A stretch of DNA of 64,000 nt from Todiramphus chloris collaris (GCA_025345505.1 JANVCC010000050.1:67416-131415), one strand, 5' to 3'. Shown: positions 1-11,922, counted from the first letter of the stretch. Numbers and translations are program-made. The notes: a model not told the origin generated them from the letters alone.

Positions 1-2078
1 GGCCCGGAACGGGGGAGCGATTCGCAGAAAGCTCGGAGGTGATGGGAGAACCGGTGGGAACTGGGCTTTGGGGACCCGTGGAGAGTCCCCTTGCTGGGCT
101 CTGGGCTTCCCGTGGGCCTCCCCGGCCCCAGAACGCGTTTGGCTGAGTTTGGGTTCATGTTTCTCTCGCTCTCCCCGCGATCGGAGACGCGAGCGGCGCA
201 GGAGCATCTGCCTCGGGTTCCTGAGCCAGCCGCATCTGCTGGCCCCGTGGCTCCAGCCCGGACTCCTCCACCTCCTCCAACCTTCTCCGTTCCCTTCCCA
301 CGTTCACTTCTTTTCTCCTTCCGCTCTTCTCCCCTTCCCGCAGACCCGGGACCTCCTTTCCGCTCCCATCTTGCCCTGCCGGCCGCTCTGGTGTGGCTGT
401 GGCTACCACCACCCGAGCCACGGTAGCCCTTGATGGCCAGCTCACGGCTTGTCACTGTGGCCATTTATTTCCCTGCGTGCTGGTGACGCCTCCTCGCTCC
501 CAGTCCCAGTCCCAGTCCGAGTCCCAGTCCCACCAGCCGTCCCCGCAGCATCACCCCGGCTCCCGGCAACGGATGCTGCTCCACCACAAGCTCCGGAGAA
601 GCTGTGGCTGGGTGGGGAGGAGAAGGGCAGGAGGTCCCGGGGTTGGTCACGGGCCATGGCAGCTCCTCGCTTCCAGCTCCAGGACCAGGTCAAGGAGTCG
701 GTGCCGTGGACACCGAGGAGTCGGTGCCGCGGACACCGAGGGTCAGGGTCCCGCTCACACGCGCGGCTCCGAGGCTCTGCCCGCAGCTTCTCCTGCGTGC
801 TTGGGGAGGGGGGACCACGTCTTCGCCCCTCTCCTGCCTCCCTCTTCCCTTGGTCTGATCACAACAGGCCCCTTCTCCTCTCGCTCCCCAAACTCAAGTC
901 TTGCCCCTTCCAACCAGGGGGGGTCCACCCCGGTGAGGAACTGTGGAGCGGCAGGGAAGGAGACAACCCCCCACCTCCTGTCCCCTCCTGGGACAGCAGC
1001 ACCGAGCCACCAGCCTGTCACTTTGTCCTGGACTAGAGGAGGCTGCAAAACCTCCTTCTCCTCAGGAGGTGAGGATGGTGACCCAGCCCGGGATCCCGTC
1101 ACCGCTCTGCTCACCGCAGATGGCACGGGCTGTGGGACACACGTCCCTGTCCCGGCGTCCTGGTGACCGAATCCAAGGTGGGGAAGGAGCTCGTGGAGCT
1201 CCGGGTCATTCGCCTGAAGCCAAGTGTCAGTGCTGGCCCCACACAACCTCCTTATCCCATCCAGTCCGGTCCTCAAAAAGCTTTTTCCTTCGCCTGGGAG
1301 ACCCCTGCCCTGAGTGGCTCTTTTTCACTCTTTCAACGACCCAGAAACTGCCACCTTCCTCAGTTCATCTGGCACCAGAAGTTCTTCCAGCCCTCTGCTT
1401 GCTCCCGTCCTGCCCCCAGCGAAGCCCCAGGAACGCCGACGCTCGCGCTGGGAAGCAACTCTCCCCCACCGCCCCGCTCACCCCGTTCCTCGCGCCCCGG
1501 GCCGGCGGCGTGGCGCTGTCGGAAGACTCCCCGGCCACGCAGAGTGCCTCCAGGACCCACTTCCAGGCCTCTGATGGAGGCTCCTTCTCTTTCCCCTGCT
1601 CGGCAGACGTCCCCGTGCCACCGCCCGGCCAGACGCCGGGTGGGTTCGCTGCTCAAACCCTCACGCCTGGGTCGAGCCCCCTTCCCGAGCGCGCCCGCGG
1701 GGACCTTCCCGCGCCCACCACACCGCTCTGATCCCCATCCCTCTCCCCGCCTTCGTTTCAAGTGTCACCAAACCCGGCAGCAACCTCCGGGAGCTTCCCC
1801 ATCCCCGGGACATCCACCTTACCCCCAAGACGATGACCATTCCCACCAGGGTCCAGCTTTTCTCTTCCAGCGGGACGAAGCTCCAAGTAATCCAGGGAGG
1901 GAGGAACCTCTCGGCTCATCCGCCCATTGAGGAGGCAGAAAGTTTCCCGGGGTGGATTTGGGGCTGGGGGGTGAAGGGGGTCAGGGGGAACCCTGGCAGC
2001 CTTGGGGGCAAGGCATGCTCCTCCTCGGGCCACCGCGCGTTGAGATGGGCACCCCAAGGAGGCATGTGCCCCATAGGC

Positions 2079-2189
2079 TATATATACACCCCAGCCTCGC
2101 ACGCCGGGTCCGACCCCGGCTGCCTCATTGGCCGCTCCGGTGCTCCCCCCCTCATAAATATTAAAGTCAAGAGAGGGGGATTCCATTGG
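2079..2189 (-). promoter_or_regulatory. Leftward CCAAT/CCAAT/TATA promoter candidate
   Basis: On the minus strand CCAAT boxes at 2189-2185 and 2131-2127 precede a TATATATA at 2086-2079, with 103 and 45 bp between their upstream edges and the TATA. This is textbook core promoter geometry directing transcription leftward, start expected near 2050. The TATA itself is palindromic, so direction rests on the CCAAT boxes. In mammals NHLH1 follows NCSTN in the same orientation, which fits a gene off the left edge; no bHLH coding sequence is in the window. Confidence 0.45.
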
Positions 2190-3240
2190 CTGTACGGGAG
2201 GTTGGAACCCCCGGGAGAGGAGGGAGGTGGAGGTTGGATGTGGTCCTGGAGGGTGGATGGAGGTGGTGGGCTGGGAGGGAGGCAGAGAGGGAGGGAGGAG
2301 GGTGGGGGTGCTCCGGGAGAAGGCGACATCTGTTCTCCATGCATATTTCATAAAGGAGAAATAGAGAGACGGGAGCGAGCGCGGAAAGGGGAGAGGGAGA
2401 GGCGGGCGGGCAGGCGAGTGGGACGGAGAGCAGCGGCCGAAGAAGAAGCAGGACCAACGGCACAGCCCTTCCCGGCAGCTCCCACCCGTGTGCAGCCCCC
2501 ATGCCACCCGCCACCCACCCTGGCATGGGTGCTGAGCCGGGCAGCGCGTCCGTGCTGTGCTGGGCTCTGCGGGTGCGTGGGTGGGGTGGGTGAGCACCGG
2601 TGGGTTGCCCAGACCACGGGCAGCCTCTCCCAGGCGGGCTCTACCAGCAGCAGCACCGGGGCTTGCGGTAAAATTCACCTCTGGTAAAGTTTGGTGGGGA
2701 AAGAGAAAGAAAGTGCAAGGGAGAGGTGCCCGGGATGCGCAGCTATCGCTCCGAAACGCCGATCCCCTGCCGAACCGTGAAACAAGCCTCTCTTCTGAGG
2801 GTTAAACTCAGGGCTCTGCCTCTCACCAAGCCCTGCTTTCGAATTAAACTCTTGCCTCGGGAAAATCCGCTCCAGTTTGTCCCAGTTATCCATCGACTCC
2901 CCGCTCGGAAACCCCCCGCGTCCCCATCCCACACGTGCGTGTCCCTGGCCGGACTCTCCCACCTTCACCTTCCTCCTTCCTGGGTGATCTGACCCCCCAC
3001 ACCTTCCTTCACCCCGCTCCCAGGCCCCGGGGAGGGGCTGGTTCCCCCTCCCCAGCGAAGCCCCGGTGATGGGGACGGGCACCCGGGCAGCCCACGGCTG
3101 GGCTCGGCAGATGGTCGCGGAGTTTCTCCGGGCGGGCGGCGGGGATCAGGTGGCGGTGAGAATCCAGCCTCGCCATTGCTATGGCACCCATTAGAAAACA
3201 ATATTCCCTTCGTGAGCTCGTGGCCGGAGCTTCAGCCAGC

Positions 3241-3340
3241 CCCGGGAATGACCAGCCATCCCTGGGAATGACTAGCCAGCCCCGGGAATGACCAGCCATC
3301 CCTGGGAATGACCAGCCAGCTCTGGGAATGACCAGCCAGC
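3241..3340. repeat. Exact 20-bp tandem repeat, five copies
   Basis: Units beginning CCYGGGAATGACCAGCCAKC run with an unbroken 20-bp period, differing at two or three positions; a partial copy precedes at 3234. Confidence 0.95.
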
Positions 3341-3863
3341 CCCGCTCGGTGTGCCGGGAGAGAGCGGGATGGGATGGGACGCGTGATGGGTGACGGTCAC
3401 CCAGCTCCTTGGTGTGCACCGGTTGCTCCCCTCGATGCGTGAGCGACACGCGTGGGTCTGGCCACCCCGCTGAGTACCCTGTGTCCCCCATTTCCTCGCT
3501 GCATCCTCTGCCTGGGTCCCCCCCATCACCCCACAAGAGCCTGGCTGGATTTATTTCTGGCTCTGAGCACCCTGTCCCCAGCTCCACTCCTTCTCCTGCC
3601 CACCCCCAGGGCCAGCTCCAGCTCCTCTCCCCCTGCCAGGACGCCAGCGGGGCCCCGCTTCTCTCCGCAGCTGATGCTGGGCTTCTCCGGGCAGCCTGCC
3701 GGGCTGGGCTCGAGGAGGAGGGGAGGGATGGAAGGGATGGAGGGAGGGAAGGAGCCGAGCTGGCTGATGGAGCTTCTCCACTGGGGACATCAGGCCCGAG
3801 CTGTGCCGGCCTCGCGGCCATCGCGGCGTCCGGGAGGGCGGATGGGTTTTGACTGCCGCTCAG

Positions 3864-4352
3864 GTTCTTAGAACCATGGAATCGGCTGGGTTGGGAGAGA
3901 CCTGGGAGCTCGTGGAGGACAAGGGAAGGGGTTGGGAGAGACCTTGGAGCTCCTGGAGGACAAGCGTTGCCCCAGCACTGCCAGGGCACCACTGACCCCT
4001 GTCCCTCAGCACCCCTGCCCCTCAGCACCACAGCTCCACGGGGGGCTGGGAAACCCCTCCAGGGGTCACGGGGACTCCCCCCCTGCCCTGGGCAGCCTGG
4101 GACAGCCCTGGACAGCCCTGCAGGGGAAGGAATTGTTCCTCAGCTCCAACCTCAGCCTCCCCTGGGGCAGCTTGAGCCCGGTTCCTCTTGTCCCTTGGGA
4201 GCAGAGCCCGACCCCCCTGGCTCCAAGCTCCTGAATTCCATGGAGCTGTCAGAGCCAGAAGTTCTCCCTTGAGCCTCCTTCTCTCCAGGCTGGACCAGCC
4301 CAGCTCCCTCAGCTTCTCCTCACCAGGCTTGTGCTCTACCACTTGTGCTTCT
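3864..4352 (-). mobile_element. CR1 LINE 3' fragment
   Basis: Plus strand reads the reverse complement of a CR1 3' end (GAATCGGCTGGGTTGGGAGAGACC), then the usual consensus blocks. The terminal segment of about 40 bp is duplicated. It is nearly identical in inverted orientation to the copy at 5818. Confidence 0.9.
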
Positions 4353-4504
4353 CCTCTCAAGCCGAGGCAGCGGCAGATCCATCCTCCCAGCCCAGATCCC
4401 TGCGGCTCTCCCAGCTGCCTGGCTCACCGCTGAGGTGGGGACGCCAACCGGGGACAGCTCAGCTGCAGTGACACAAACCCAGCGCCTGCTCCCCGCAACC
4501 GAAG

Positions 4505-4665
4505 CAAGCTCTCGGGGCAGCCTGGGCCAGGGGCTCATGACCCTCAGCACCAACACTTTCTCCCTTCTCTCTGGCCTAAATCTCCCTCTCTTAGTTCAAA
4601 CCCTTCACCCCTTGTCCTGTCCCAACAGGCCGCTGCTCAGAAGGTCGTCCCCATCCTCGAGGGAT
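4505..4665 (-). mobile_element. CR1 fragment, internally truncated
   Basis: Carries the CGGGGCAGCCTGGGCCAG ... CACCAACA-TTTCTCCCTTCTCTC block of the CR1 3' region. Confidence 0.75.
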
Positions 4666-5770
4666 GTCCTGTTGGAAAACAGTTCCTCCTTGTACCTGAG
4701 AAGCATCCACGGGCAGGATGCAGCCCTGGCACCGCAGCCCTTGCAGAGCCAACCCGCTCGTGGAGGGTGAGATGAGCCCCGGGGAGCAGGGGAAGATGAA
4801 GCCACCGCCACAGCTCTCGTGGGAGGGCGACGTCGGAGCGAGAGACTCCAGACGGTTCTCCTGCAACCCAAGCCAACATTCCCCCCATGGCTGGGAGATG
4901 CTGTGGTCCCTGGGATTTTGGCTGCCGCCTCCTGCTCTACCTCCTCAGCGAGGACTTCGGAGCTTCCAATATCCCGAGGCTGACAAAAAAAAAAAACCAA
5001 AATCCTGATGAGATTTGGGGGAGGGAGATCGAGAGACCCTGTGGCTTTGTTCTTCACTTGTGAGTTTCTCAACTTTGTGGCTGGCAGACCCTGGTCCTCC
5101 CCGTCAAACCCGAGCGGGTTTCTCAAGCGCAGGAACCCACAAGCTGGAGCCTGCAGAAAAAAAAAAAAAAAACCTCCCGAGTTCTTCCTCGGGCTCCCTT
5201 TCCACACGGAGCTCGAGAAGAAAGCGGCTGGTGAGCGTCGGCGGGAGCCGAGCCAACTTTTGAAAAGCCCTCGGTACCTTCGGCTTGACCCGGGGAGGTG
5301 GAGGGACCCAAGAGGGTCCATCGTGGCCGCTCCACCCGAGGGGTGGAAGCCCACCAGCACCTGCCCACCTCCATCCAGAAGGTTCAAGGCTCACGGGCTT
5401 TGGGGGGTGACCCGAGCCGGGTGTGCGGCTCCCGGCCCCCTGCGTGCGCGCGCGGGGAGGGCACGGGGAGGTATGAAAAGAGAGGAGGAGAGGCAGCATT
5501 TGGCAGGAGATGAGGCGACATATTGTACGAAGCCACTGGGGACCACACTGGCCTGGGCTTGTCAGGGAAAACAGGCAGAGTTAACCCTCGTGCTGCTGGA
5601 GCAGCCCCAGCCGGAGCCAGACGCGCTGCACGGAGGGGCTGGAGGCCCGGGCATCGAGGACTTTTTGGGGGCAAGGATGCTAGAGGGTGCAAACACGCGT
5701 GCCCACGCGTGCCAGCCTGGGCTGCAGAGCGCACGGGAAGTGGCTGAGCAAGGTCCAGCACCTCTCAGCA

Positions 5771-5811
5771 GCGTGTGTCTGTGCACACCCGTGTTCACGT
5801 GCGTGTGTACG
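5771..5811. repeat. Alternating GT/CA-rich tract
   Basis: Purine-pyrimidine alternation (GCGTGTGT, GTGCACAC, CACGTGCGTGTGTAC) over about 40 bp could favour Z-DNA. Not a pure dinucleotide repeat. Confidence 0.5.
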
Positions 5812-5817
5812 AGGGGA

Positions 5818-6288
5818 TGGAGCATGGCCCGGGAAGGGCAAGGGAGCTGGGGAAGGGGCTGGAGCAGGAGAAGCTGAGGGAGCTGGGCTTGTCCAGCCTG
5901 GAGAGAAGGAGGCTCAGGGGAGACCTCCTGGCTCTGACAGCTCCCTGGAATTCAGGAGCTTGGAGCCAGGGGGGTCGGGCTCTGCTCCCAAGGGACAAGA
6001 GGAACCGGGCTCAAGCTGCCCCAGGGGAGGCTGAGGTTGGAGCTGAGGAACAATTCCTTCCCCTGCAGGGCTGTCCAGGGCTGTGCCAGGCTGCCCAGGG
6101 CAGGGGGGGAGTCCCCGTGACCCCTGGAGGGGTTTCCCAGCCCCCCGTGGAGCTGTGGTGCTGAGGGCCAGGGGGCAGGGGTGCTGAGGGACATGGGTCA
6201 GTGGTGCCCTGGCAGCGCTGGGGCAACGCTTGTCCTCCAGGAGCTCCAAGGTCTCTCCCAACCCAACCCTTCGATGATTCTATGCAGA
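5818..6288 (+). mobile_element. CR1 LINE 3' fragment with intact 3' end
   Basis: Ends CAACCCAACCCTTCGATGATTCTATG, the typical CR1 terminus. Confidence 0.92.
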
Positions 6289-6625
6289 AGCACCCGGGCC
6301 ACCTGTTAACCCTTGCTCGGAGTGACAACCCCCCACCAAGCCGGAGCTCGAGGCCTCTTTTTGGGCTGGTACCCGAGAGCACCACAACCGCCTGCCCACT
6401 GACACGGGCTGGGTGGCACGCGTGTGCGTGGCAACGCGGGTTGGGTGGCACACGTGTGCGCGTGGGGCAGTGTCCCGAGCGAGGTCCGTCCGCCCTTCAA
6501 GCACGCGTGCTTCCCACGCCCGGCCGCGTCCGTTGCTGAGAGGAGACCCCCGGATGGGTGCAGCTCTCCCCGGGCCCTGGGCGCGCTCGCGGGGCGAGTG
6601 ACGGACGCTCTCGGTGCCGACGGCC

Positions 6626-6730
6626 CCTCTCCTCTCCTCTCCTCTCCTCTCCTCTCCTCTCCTCTCCTCTCCTCTCCTCTCCTCTCCTCTCCTCTCCTCT
6701 CCTCTCCTCTCCTCTCCTCTCCTCTCCTCT
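6626..6730. repeat. (CCTCT)21 microsatellite
   Basis: 105 bp of uninterrupted CCTCT pentamers, ending where a C becomes G at 6731. It is a pure polypyrimidine tract on the plus strand. Confidence 0.98.
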
Positions 6731-6933
6731 GCTCTCCTCGCCTTTGTCTCCCCGGCTTTTATTGAGCGCGGGTTTTGTGCGCGGTCGGCGACAGACGGCC
6801 CCGGTGCTCGATAACCAGACAATCTGTCACCAGCACCGCTGACAGCTTTCACAAGGAGCCCCTTTCCTTTCATCCTGCCCGGTTCCCTCCGCCGCTGCTT
6901 GTCCCCCTTCCACACGTGCTCCCTGGCTTTGTT

Positions 6934-6960
6934 CCCCCCCCCCCCCCCCCCCCCCCCCCC
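6934..6960. repeat. Poly-C run (27 C)
   Basis: 27 consecutive C followed by AAAAGCC; length is likely to be unreliable in the assembly. Confidence 0.95.
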
Positions 6961-6984
6961 AAAAGCCAAATAGCGACAGAAGCT

Positions 6985-7275
6985 CCTGATCATAATATTG
7001 CTCTAATCGAGTCTGTCATAATCGGATCCAATCTAATTATGTCCAGATCCCTCTCTTCTCCCGACTCTCTCTATTGCCTGTCCATCTGTCCTCCTCTTCC
7101 CTTCCAGTCTTTGTGTCCATCCATCTGTTATCTGTGGGCCTTTCTCCCTTCCCATCATCTCCCTGGGCCCCTGCCCCATTCACAGCGTGGCCGCCCCGGC
7201 CCTTTCCTCCAGCGGCTCCCTCTCCAATCCATCTCTCTTAAAGGCCTCTCCATCAATCCATTTAAGCAGCAGCTC
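6985..7275. promoter_or_regulatory. AT-rich island, candidate conserved non-coding element
   Basis: After the poly-C run, base composition changes abruptly to a moderate-AT stretch with several homeodomain-type cores (CATAATATTG, TCTAATCGAG, TCATAATCGG, CTAATTATG) and no repeat signature. This is unlike the flanking GC-rich DNA and resembles developmental enhancers. Conservation is not tested. Confidence 0.3.
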
Positions 7276-7814
7276 CCTGCCTCCTCCAGCCCATCTGCTT
7301 CTCCCTTTCTGCTGGCTGCGGGATGCGGAGATGCGGTTTTGTTTGTACGTCGATCTTGATTAGCCCCAGAAACCTCAGCGCTGAAAGCTGCGCTGGCACC
7401 GGGGCTGGGATGGGGGGGGGGGGGAGATCACCTGGGTAGCGGGGAGCTGTCGGTCCTAAGCAGCATCCTCCATCCCCACCTCCACCTCTGCGCCCGGGCT
7501 GGGCACCGAGCTGGAAGAGGATGGAGATCAGGAGTCCCCGGGAGCGCGGGGCTGCACGAGGCGGGCTGGGCAAGGGCAGGATCGAACCCGCGTCGCCCCA
7601 AACGTCCTTCTTTTTTTTTCTTTTCGTTTCTCTCACCTTGCTGTTTTCCTCCGGGAAGCGGCTGGACGTGGGACAGACGTGTGGACAGACACAGGAAGGG
7701 TGGTGGGACCTGCCTGGGTGTCCTCGCTGCACACAGAAGGGAGGACAAGGTCAAGAAGAACCAGGGCGGACGGTTCCCTGCCCAGCGTGGCCAGAAGGTG
7801 CCCAGGGATCGGTC

Positions 7815-7990
7815 TGCTGTGGGTTTTGGGGCACTCCCTTCTCTCCACTCTGAGTTCCCCTCTTGGAGCTCAAACCCATCACCTCTTGTCCCATCCCAAC
7901 AGCCCCTGCCCAAAACTCCATCCCCAGCTTTCTTCCAAGCACCCAGAGGCCCCCAGGTCTCCTCCACGCAACGAACGTCGCTCTGCAATG
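7815..7990 (-). mobile_element. CR1 fragment
   Basis: Matches the CTCCACTCTGAGTTCCC...CATCCCAACAGCCCCTGC segment shared by other copies in the window. Confidence 0.7.
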
Positions 7991-8159
7991 GCCCAAGCTC
8001 AGTCCCCAGCTCGGGCAAGTCCTCGTTGGCCGTTCCTATCGCTCACCCAACGTCTGCTCCTGCCCTTTGCTCTTGCTCTGGTCTCCAGAAATCAAAGCTC
8101 TTCACCTCCTCCCTGGGATGCAGCCCTCTTTGAGCCGCTGACCAGCTGGATTTGGGGCA

Positions 8160-8345
8160 GCATCTACCACCATCTCATAGCAAACTGATTATTTAAGAAG
8201 ACACCAATTTTTTATTATTATTATTATTATTATTTTTTCTTTCTGTCTCCACCGCTTCCTTCTCCCAGAAGCCAAACAGCCCTGGCTTTGTTCTGGGTAT
8301 TAATTAACTTTCCTGCCTCTTAATATTCCAGAGCCATAAAGTTCC
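8160..8345. promoter_or_regulatory. AT-rich island with TTA run
   Basis: It contains a (TTA)n-like run at about 8211-8236 and the homeodomain-type palindrome TATTAATTAAC near 8299-8309 followed by CTTAATATTCCAG. Enhancer role is inference from composition. Confidence 0.25.
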
Positions 8346-8835
8346 CAGGAGCTGGGGGGGGAGGAGGTCGGGCGCTAAGAAAACACACGTTTCCTCTGCT
8401 TTCTCCTCGTCTCATTGCCTGTCACCCCCATATGTCTTCCCCCCTCCGGGCACGGGGGCAGCTGCAAACCCTCCTCTCTGGGCTCAGCCCCAGCCTTCGG
8501 CCTCCCGGGAGGCAGCTGAGGTCGCAGGTCAAGAGAGTCCGGGGCATCTTCTTTTTGTGTGGAAATCCCTGCTAGGGCGGCACGGGGGAGAGGGGGGGAA
8601 ATTGATGCCGGCGAATTACGCGGGCGCGGGAAAGAGGAGGGGGGGAGCGTAGGTGCCTGGGGGCTCGGGGACAGCGCGTGCCAGCTGCCCTCCCCCTCGC
8701 CCAGAGGAGCCAGGAGCTGCCCAAAGAAAACCCAACAAACCCCCCCCCAGGTCTGGGCTTTGGGTCGGGGGGAGCCAAGGGCCGGCTCGGTGGCTGAGTG
8801 ACAAGGGGGGAGTTGGAGGGAGAATCTGGGGTGGT

Positions 8836-9108
8836 TATCGTAGGATGCCAGGCTGGTTTGGGTGGGGAGGGACCTTCAAAATTCACCTGGTCCCACCCCC
8901 CTGCAGGGAGCGGGGACGTTGGCAACTGGAGCAGGGGGCTCAGAGCCCCGGGCAACCTCCCCTGGGCTGGCTCCAGGGATGGGGCAGTGCCCACCTCTCG
9001 GGGCAGCCTGGGCCAGGCTCTGCCCACCTCCAGCACCAACAATTTTTCCCTTCTCTCCACTCTGAATCCCCTTCTCGGAGCTCAACCCCATCACCCCTTG
9101 CTCTAAGG
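8836..9108 (-). mobile_element. CR1 LINE 3' fragment
   Basis: Begins TTTGGGTGGGGAGGGACC and continues through the GGGGCAGCCTGGGCCAGGCTCTGCCCACC block. Confidence 0.85.
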
Positions 9109-9837
9109 ACAGGACTTCTGGTTCCACGCAAGGCAGGGCCCAGGGCTGAGGCTGGTTTTGGAGGACAGCGCGGAGAAGAGTGAGGCAGGGAGCCCTGGGT
9201 TTCTACTTCTGGCTCAGCCCCTCCTACCCAAGAGATCCAGCAGCAGGCAGGGAATTGCTTCCCCCTAAGTACACCAGGAAAGGTGCTTCCAGGGTCCAGC
9301 TGGTCCTCTCCAAGCCTGTGCTTCCAGCCCCCTGGATCTGAGCGAGGGGAGGAGGTGGGAACAGGCGCAGAGCTGCAGCTTTTTACCTTCGAGCACCAGG
9401 AGCCGGCCCCTGTGAGCAGCTGCCCCAGCCCTCGCTGACTCCAAGGGCCTGTTTGTTTTGAGGAGCAGTTCAGCAAGACCTGCTAGAAGTTGCATCACTC
9501 CTTGTTCCCCTGGCTGCAGAACTTGCTTCTTCCAGGCTCCATCTCTCAGGGGTGAATTCGCCCGCAGCCGCTGAGCCGCTTTCTCTTTTCCTTCTCCATT
9601 TCTCGTCACAGGTTGAGCTGGGGGGAGACCTCCCAGAACCTTCCCCCCCCCCCAAACCAAACCAGCCCAGTAACTGCCCTGCTGAACTCGGTGCCTAAAA
9701 GATGCCAACTGCTTGGATGGAACTCAAAGCCGTCCGGCATCTGTAAGGTTCAGGAACAACTGGTTAGACCAGGAATGATGTAAAACAACCTCAAAACGTA
9801 GTAGTTCTGGAAGCAAGTCAAGTAGCCCTGCTTTGGA

Positions 9838-10266
9838 GCAACAAACAGGAGTCAGACAAGGGCTGGAGCCCCTCTGCTGGGAGGCCAGGCTGGGAGAGCT
9901 GGGGGGGTTCAGCCCGGAGGGGAGGGGGCTCCGGGGAGACCTTCTGGGGGCCTTTGGGTGCTGAGAAGAAAGCTGGGGATGGAGTTCTGAGCAGGGGCTG
10001 TTGGGATGGGCCAAGGGGTGAGGGGTTTGAGCTCCAAGAGGGGGATTCAGAGCGGAGAGAAGGGAGAAATTGTTGGTGCTGAGGGTGGGCAGAGCCTGGC
10101 CCAGGCTGCCCCGAGAGGTGGGCGCTGCCCCATCCCTGGAGCCAGCCCAGGGGAGGTTGCCCGGGGCTCTGAGCCCCCTGCTCCAGTTGCAGATGGCCCT
10201 GCTCCCTGCAGGGATGACCTTGAAAGGTCCCTTCCCACCCAAACCAGTCTGGGATTCTATGGAAAT
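9838..10266 (+). mobile_element. CR1 LINE 3' fragment
   Basis: Starts about GGGCTGGAGCCCCTCTGCTGG and ends AGTCTGGGATTCTATGG. Confidence 0.9.
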
Positions 10267-10584
10267 AGAGCGTTTTCCCAGCCCCTGATCTCGACTGCGA
10301 TGCTTTTCCCTCTTCCCCTGCCTGTACCGGGTAACCTTCGTCAGCTGGGAGAGCATCTTAAACCACCCCAGCGCGGGCTGCCAGGAGAAATCAGTCGCAG
10401 GCAGAAACCAGCCCCGTATCTCCAGAGCATTCCCGTGTACTGGTTCCCAGCTGGACTCCCGTGCTCCGGGCCCAGGGATGCCAGACGCGAGCGGTGCCGC
10501 TCCGTTCCCTTCCCGGGGCCGAGGGGGCAGCCAGGAGCGCTCCGCTCGGAGCCGCCGCTTCAAAGGCAGGCACCCAGGCTGGGT

Positions 10585-10660
10585 GGCGTTTGCTTTCCAT
10601 ATGTTTTGCCTAATTTCCCATGCAAACTTTTCTAATTATCAAAGCAAATGGGCTCAGAGC
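10585..10660. promoter_or_regulatory. AT-rich motif cluster
   Basis: A short block with a CATATG E-box, GCCTAATTTCC, CATGCAAAC and CTAATTATC inside GC-rich DNA; could be a POU/homeodomain enhancer fragment. A G-rich stretch (10668-10695) follows. Confidence 0.25.
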
Positions 10661-10883
10661 TGGGAGGGGCGGGGGGGGTGGTGGTGGTGGGGGGATTATC
10701 TCGGGCGGCTTCGCCCCGTCCCCCGGCACGGCTCGGGCTCCACCTTCTTTAGCCAGAGGACGTCCGTGGCTCCCCAGAACTTGGTTTGATTCCTATGGCA
10801 GAGATGAGAAATTAATCTGAACGTATAGCAAGACTCGAGCTCCTTTCCTGCCTTCACCTGCTGAGAGGGCCCTTTCTCCCCCG

Positions 10884-10930
10884 TCGCTTATTAGCATTAG
10901 GGATGCTCTAATTAATGCACATCATCTCGG
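10884..10930. promoter_or_regulatory. Homeodomain-type motif cluster
   Basis: Contains TTATTAGCATTAGGGATGC and CTCTAATTAATGCAC within 45 bp, dense in TAAT cores. Nothing else explains it. Confidence 0.25.
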
Positions 10931-11922
10931 GAGCGGCGGAGGAAAGCGTGTCGGGGGAGTTATCAACTTTGGGGTTGGCGCAGCTGAGGACAAGCTGCCG
11001 TTCCAGTGGGATGGGCTGGGCTGGAACCGGAGCCACGACATCCCCCCCGACACCGCACGTTACCGAGGCAGAGGCGCCGGGGTCAAAGCTGTTTCGTTTT
11101 TAACCCAGGGCTGTGGATCTGCCGCAGATCCCTGGGCTGGATCCCAGTCGCTCCCTGGACTGAAGGCACGGGAAGGGTGGATGAAAAGCCAGTTCTTCCA
11201 GGGCTGAGACACGAGAGCTGGACTGGGAGCCAGCAGCTCCCTCGGGGCAGCGCTTCAGCGCCGCGCGCAGAAGCGGCAAAGGTTCCCCGGTCCCAAGGGA
11301 AGGGAACGAGAGCTCCCAGCTTCCCCCATCAGCTCTTTGTCTGAAGAGCTGGAGTGAGACCAAAGAACTGAATAGGTCACGGGGATCCCAGTTCCTCCCA
11401 GCGTGCCCCAGTTGGGATCTGGGGAGGTGGGGCAGGGGAAGGCGAAGACCTTTTCGCATCATCTCGTTTCTGTCTAAAAGGGGATGCGATTCTCCACGAC
11501 ACAAAAAGCAGCTCCTCTCCCCTTGGTGCTTCAAATCCTGCTCACCTCAAGGTCTCAGGAACATCCCCTGAAACAGGGTTGGTGGCCCCGCTGGGATCCT
11601 CTTGGGAAGGAGCAGGGAAAAGGAGCCGGGTGGCTGGGACTCGCTCACGTAGCTCGGCTGCTTCCCTGTCGAATCCCACAATCCCCATTTCTTCCTCGCC
11701 CTCTCCCATCCAAGGCTCGGGCCCAATCCCAAGCTGTCGGGGTCTAAAGGTTTCTTTCTGTTGGTGTGGAGCCAACCAAATCCCAAAGCAGACACTCCCC
11801 TGTTTCTCCAGAGACCAAGCACACCACGACACGCAGCGGGGCTTGGTCCTTCTGGCAGCGACCGAGACAAAACAGGCACCGGGTTCATCTGCAGAGCGGA
11901 GATTTTTGGGGTTTTTTTTTTT

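Larger units (their letters stand above)
1..11900. other. Gene-free GC-rich region left of NCSTN
   Basis: I checked for bHLH (NHLH1), VANGL2-like or other known coding exons and saw none. The region has GC-rich and CpG-rich blocks (especially 1-3500 and 6400-6900), CR1 fragments, several simple repeats and AT-rich islands listed separately. Open reading frames here are Pro/Arg/Gly/Ser-rich products of GC content. Confidence 0.6.

Noticed and set aside
1758-2687. Overlapping frames of about 300 codons on both strands
   Set aside because: Pro/Gly/Arg-rich frames are a by-product of GC content and cover the promoter candidate.
4605-5387. 260-codon minus-strand frame with poly-Phe
   Set aside because: Runs through A-rich homopolymers and a CR1 piece; no domain recognised.
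9724-10563. 279-codon minus-strand frame
   Set aside because: Mostly antisense CR1; Ser/Pro-rich translation repeats in every CR1 copy of the window.
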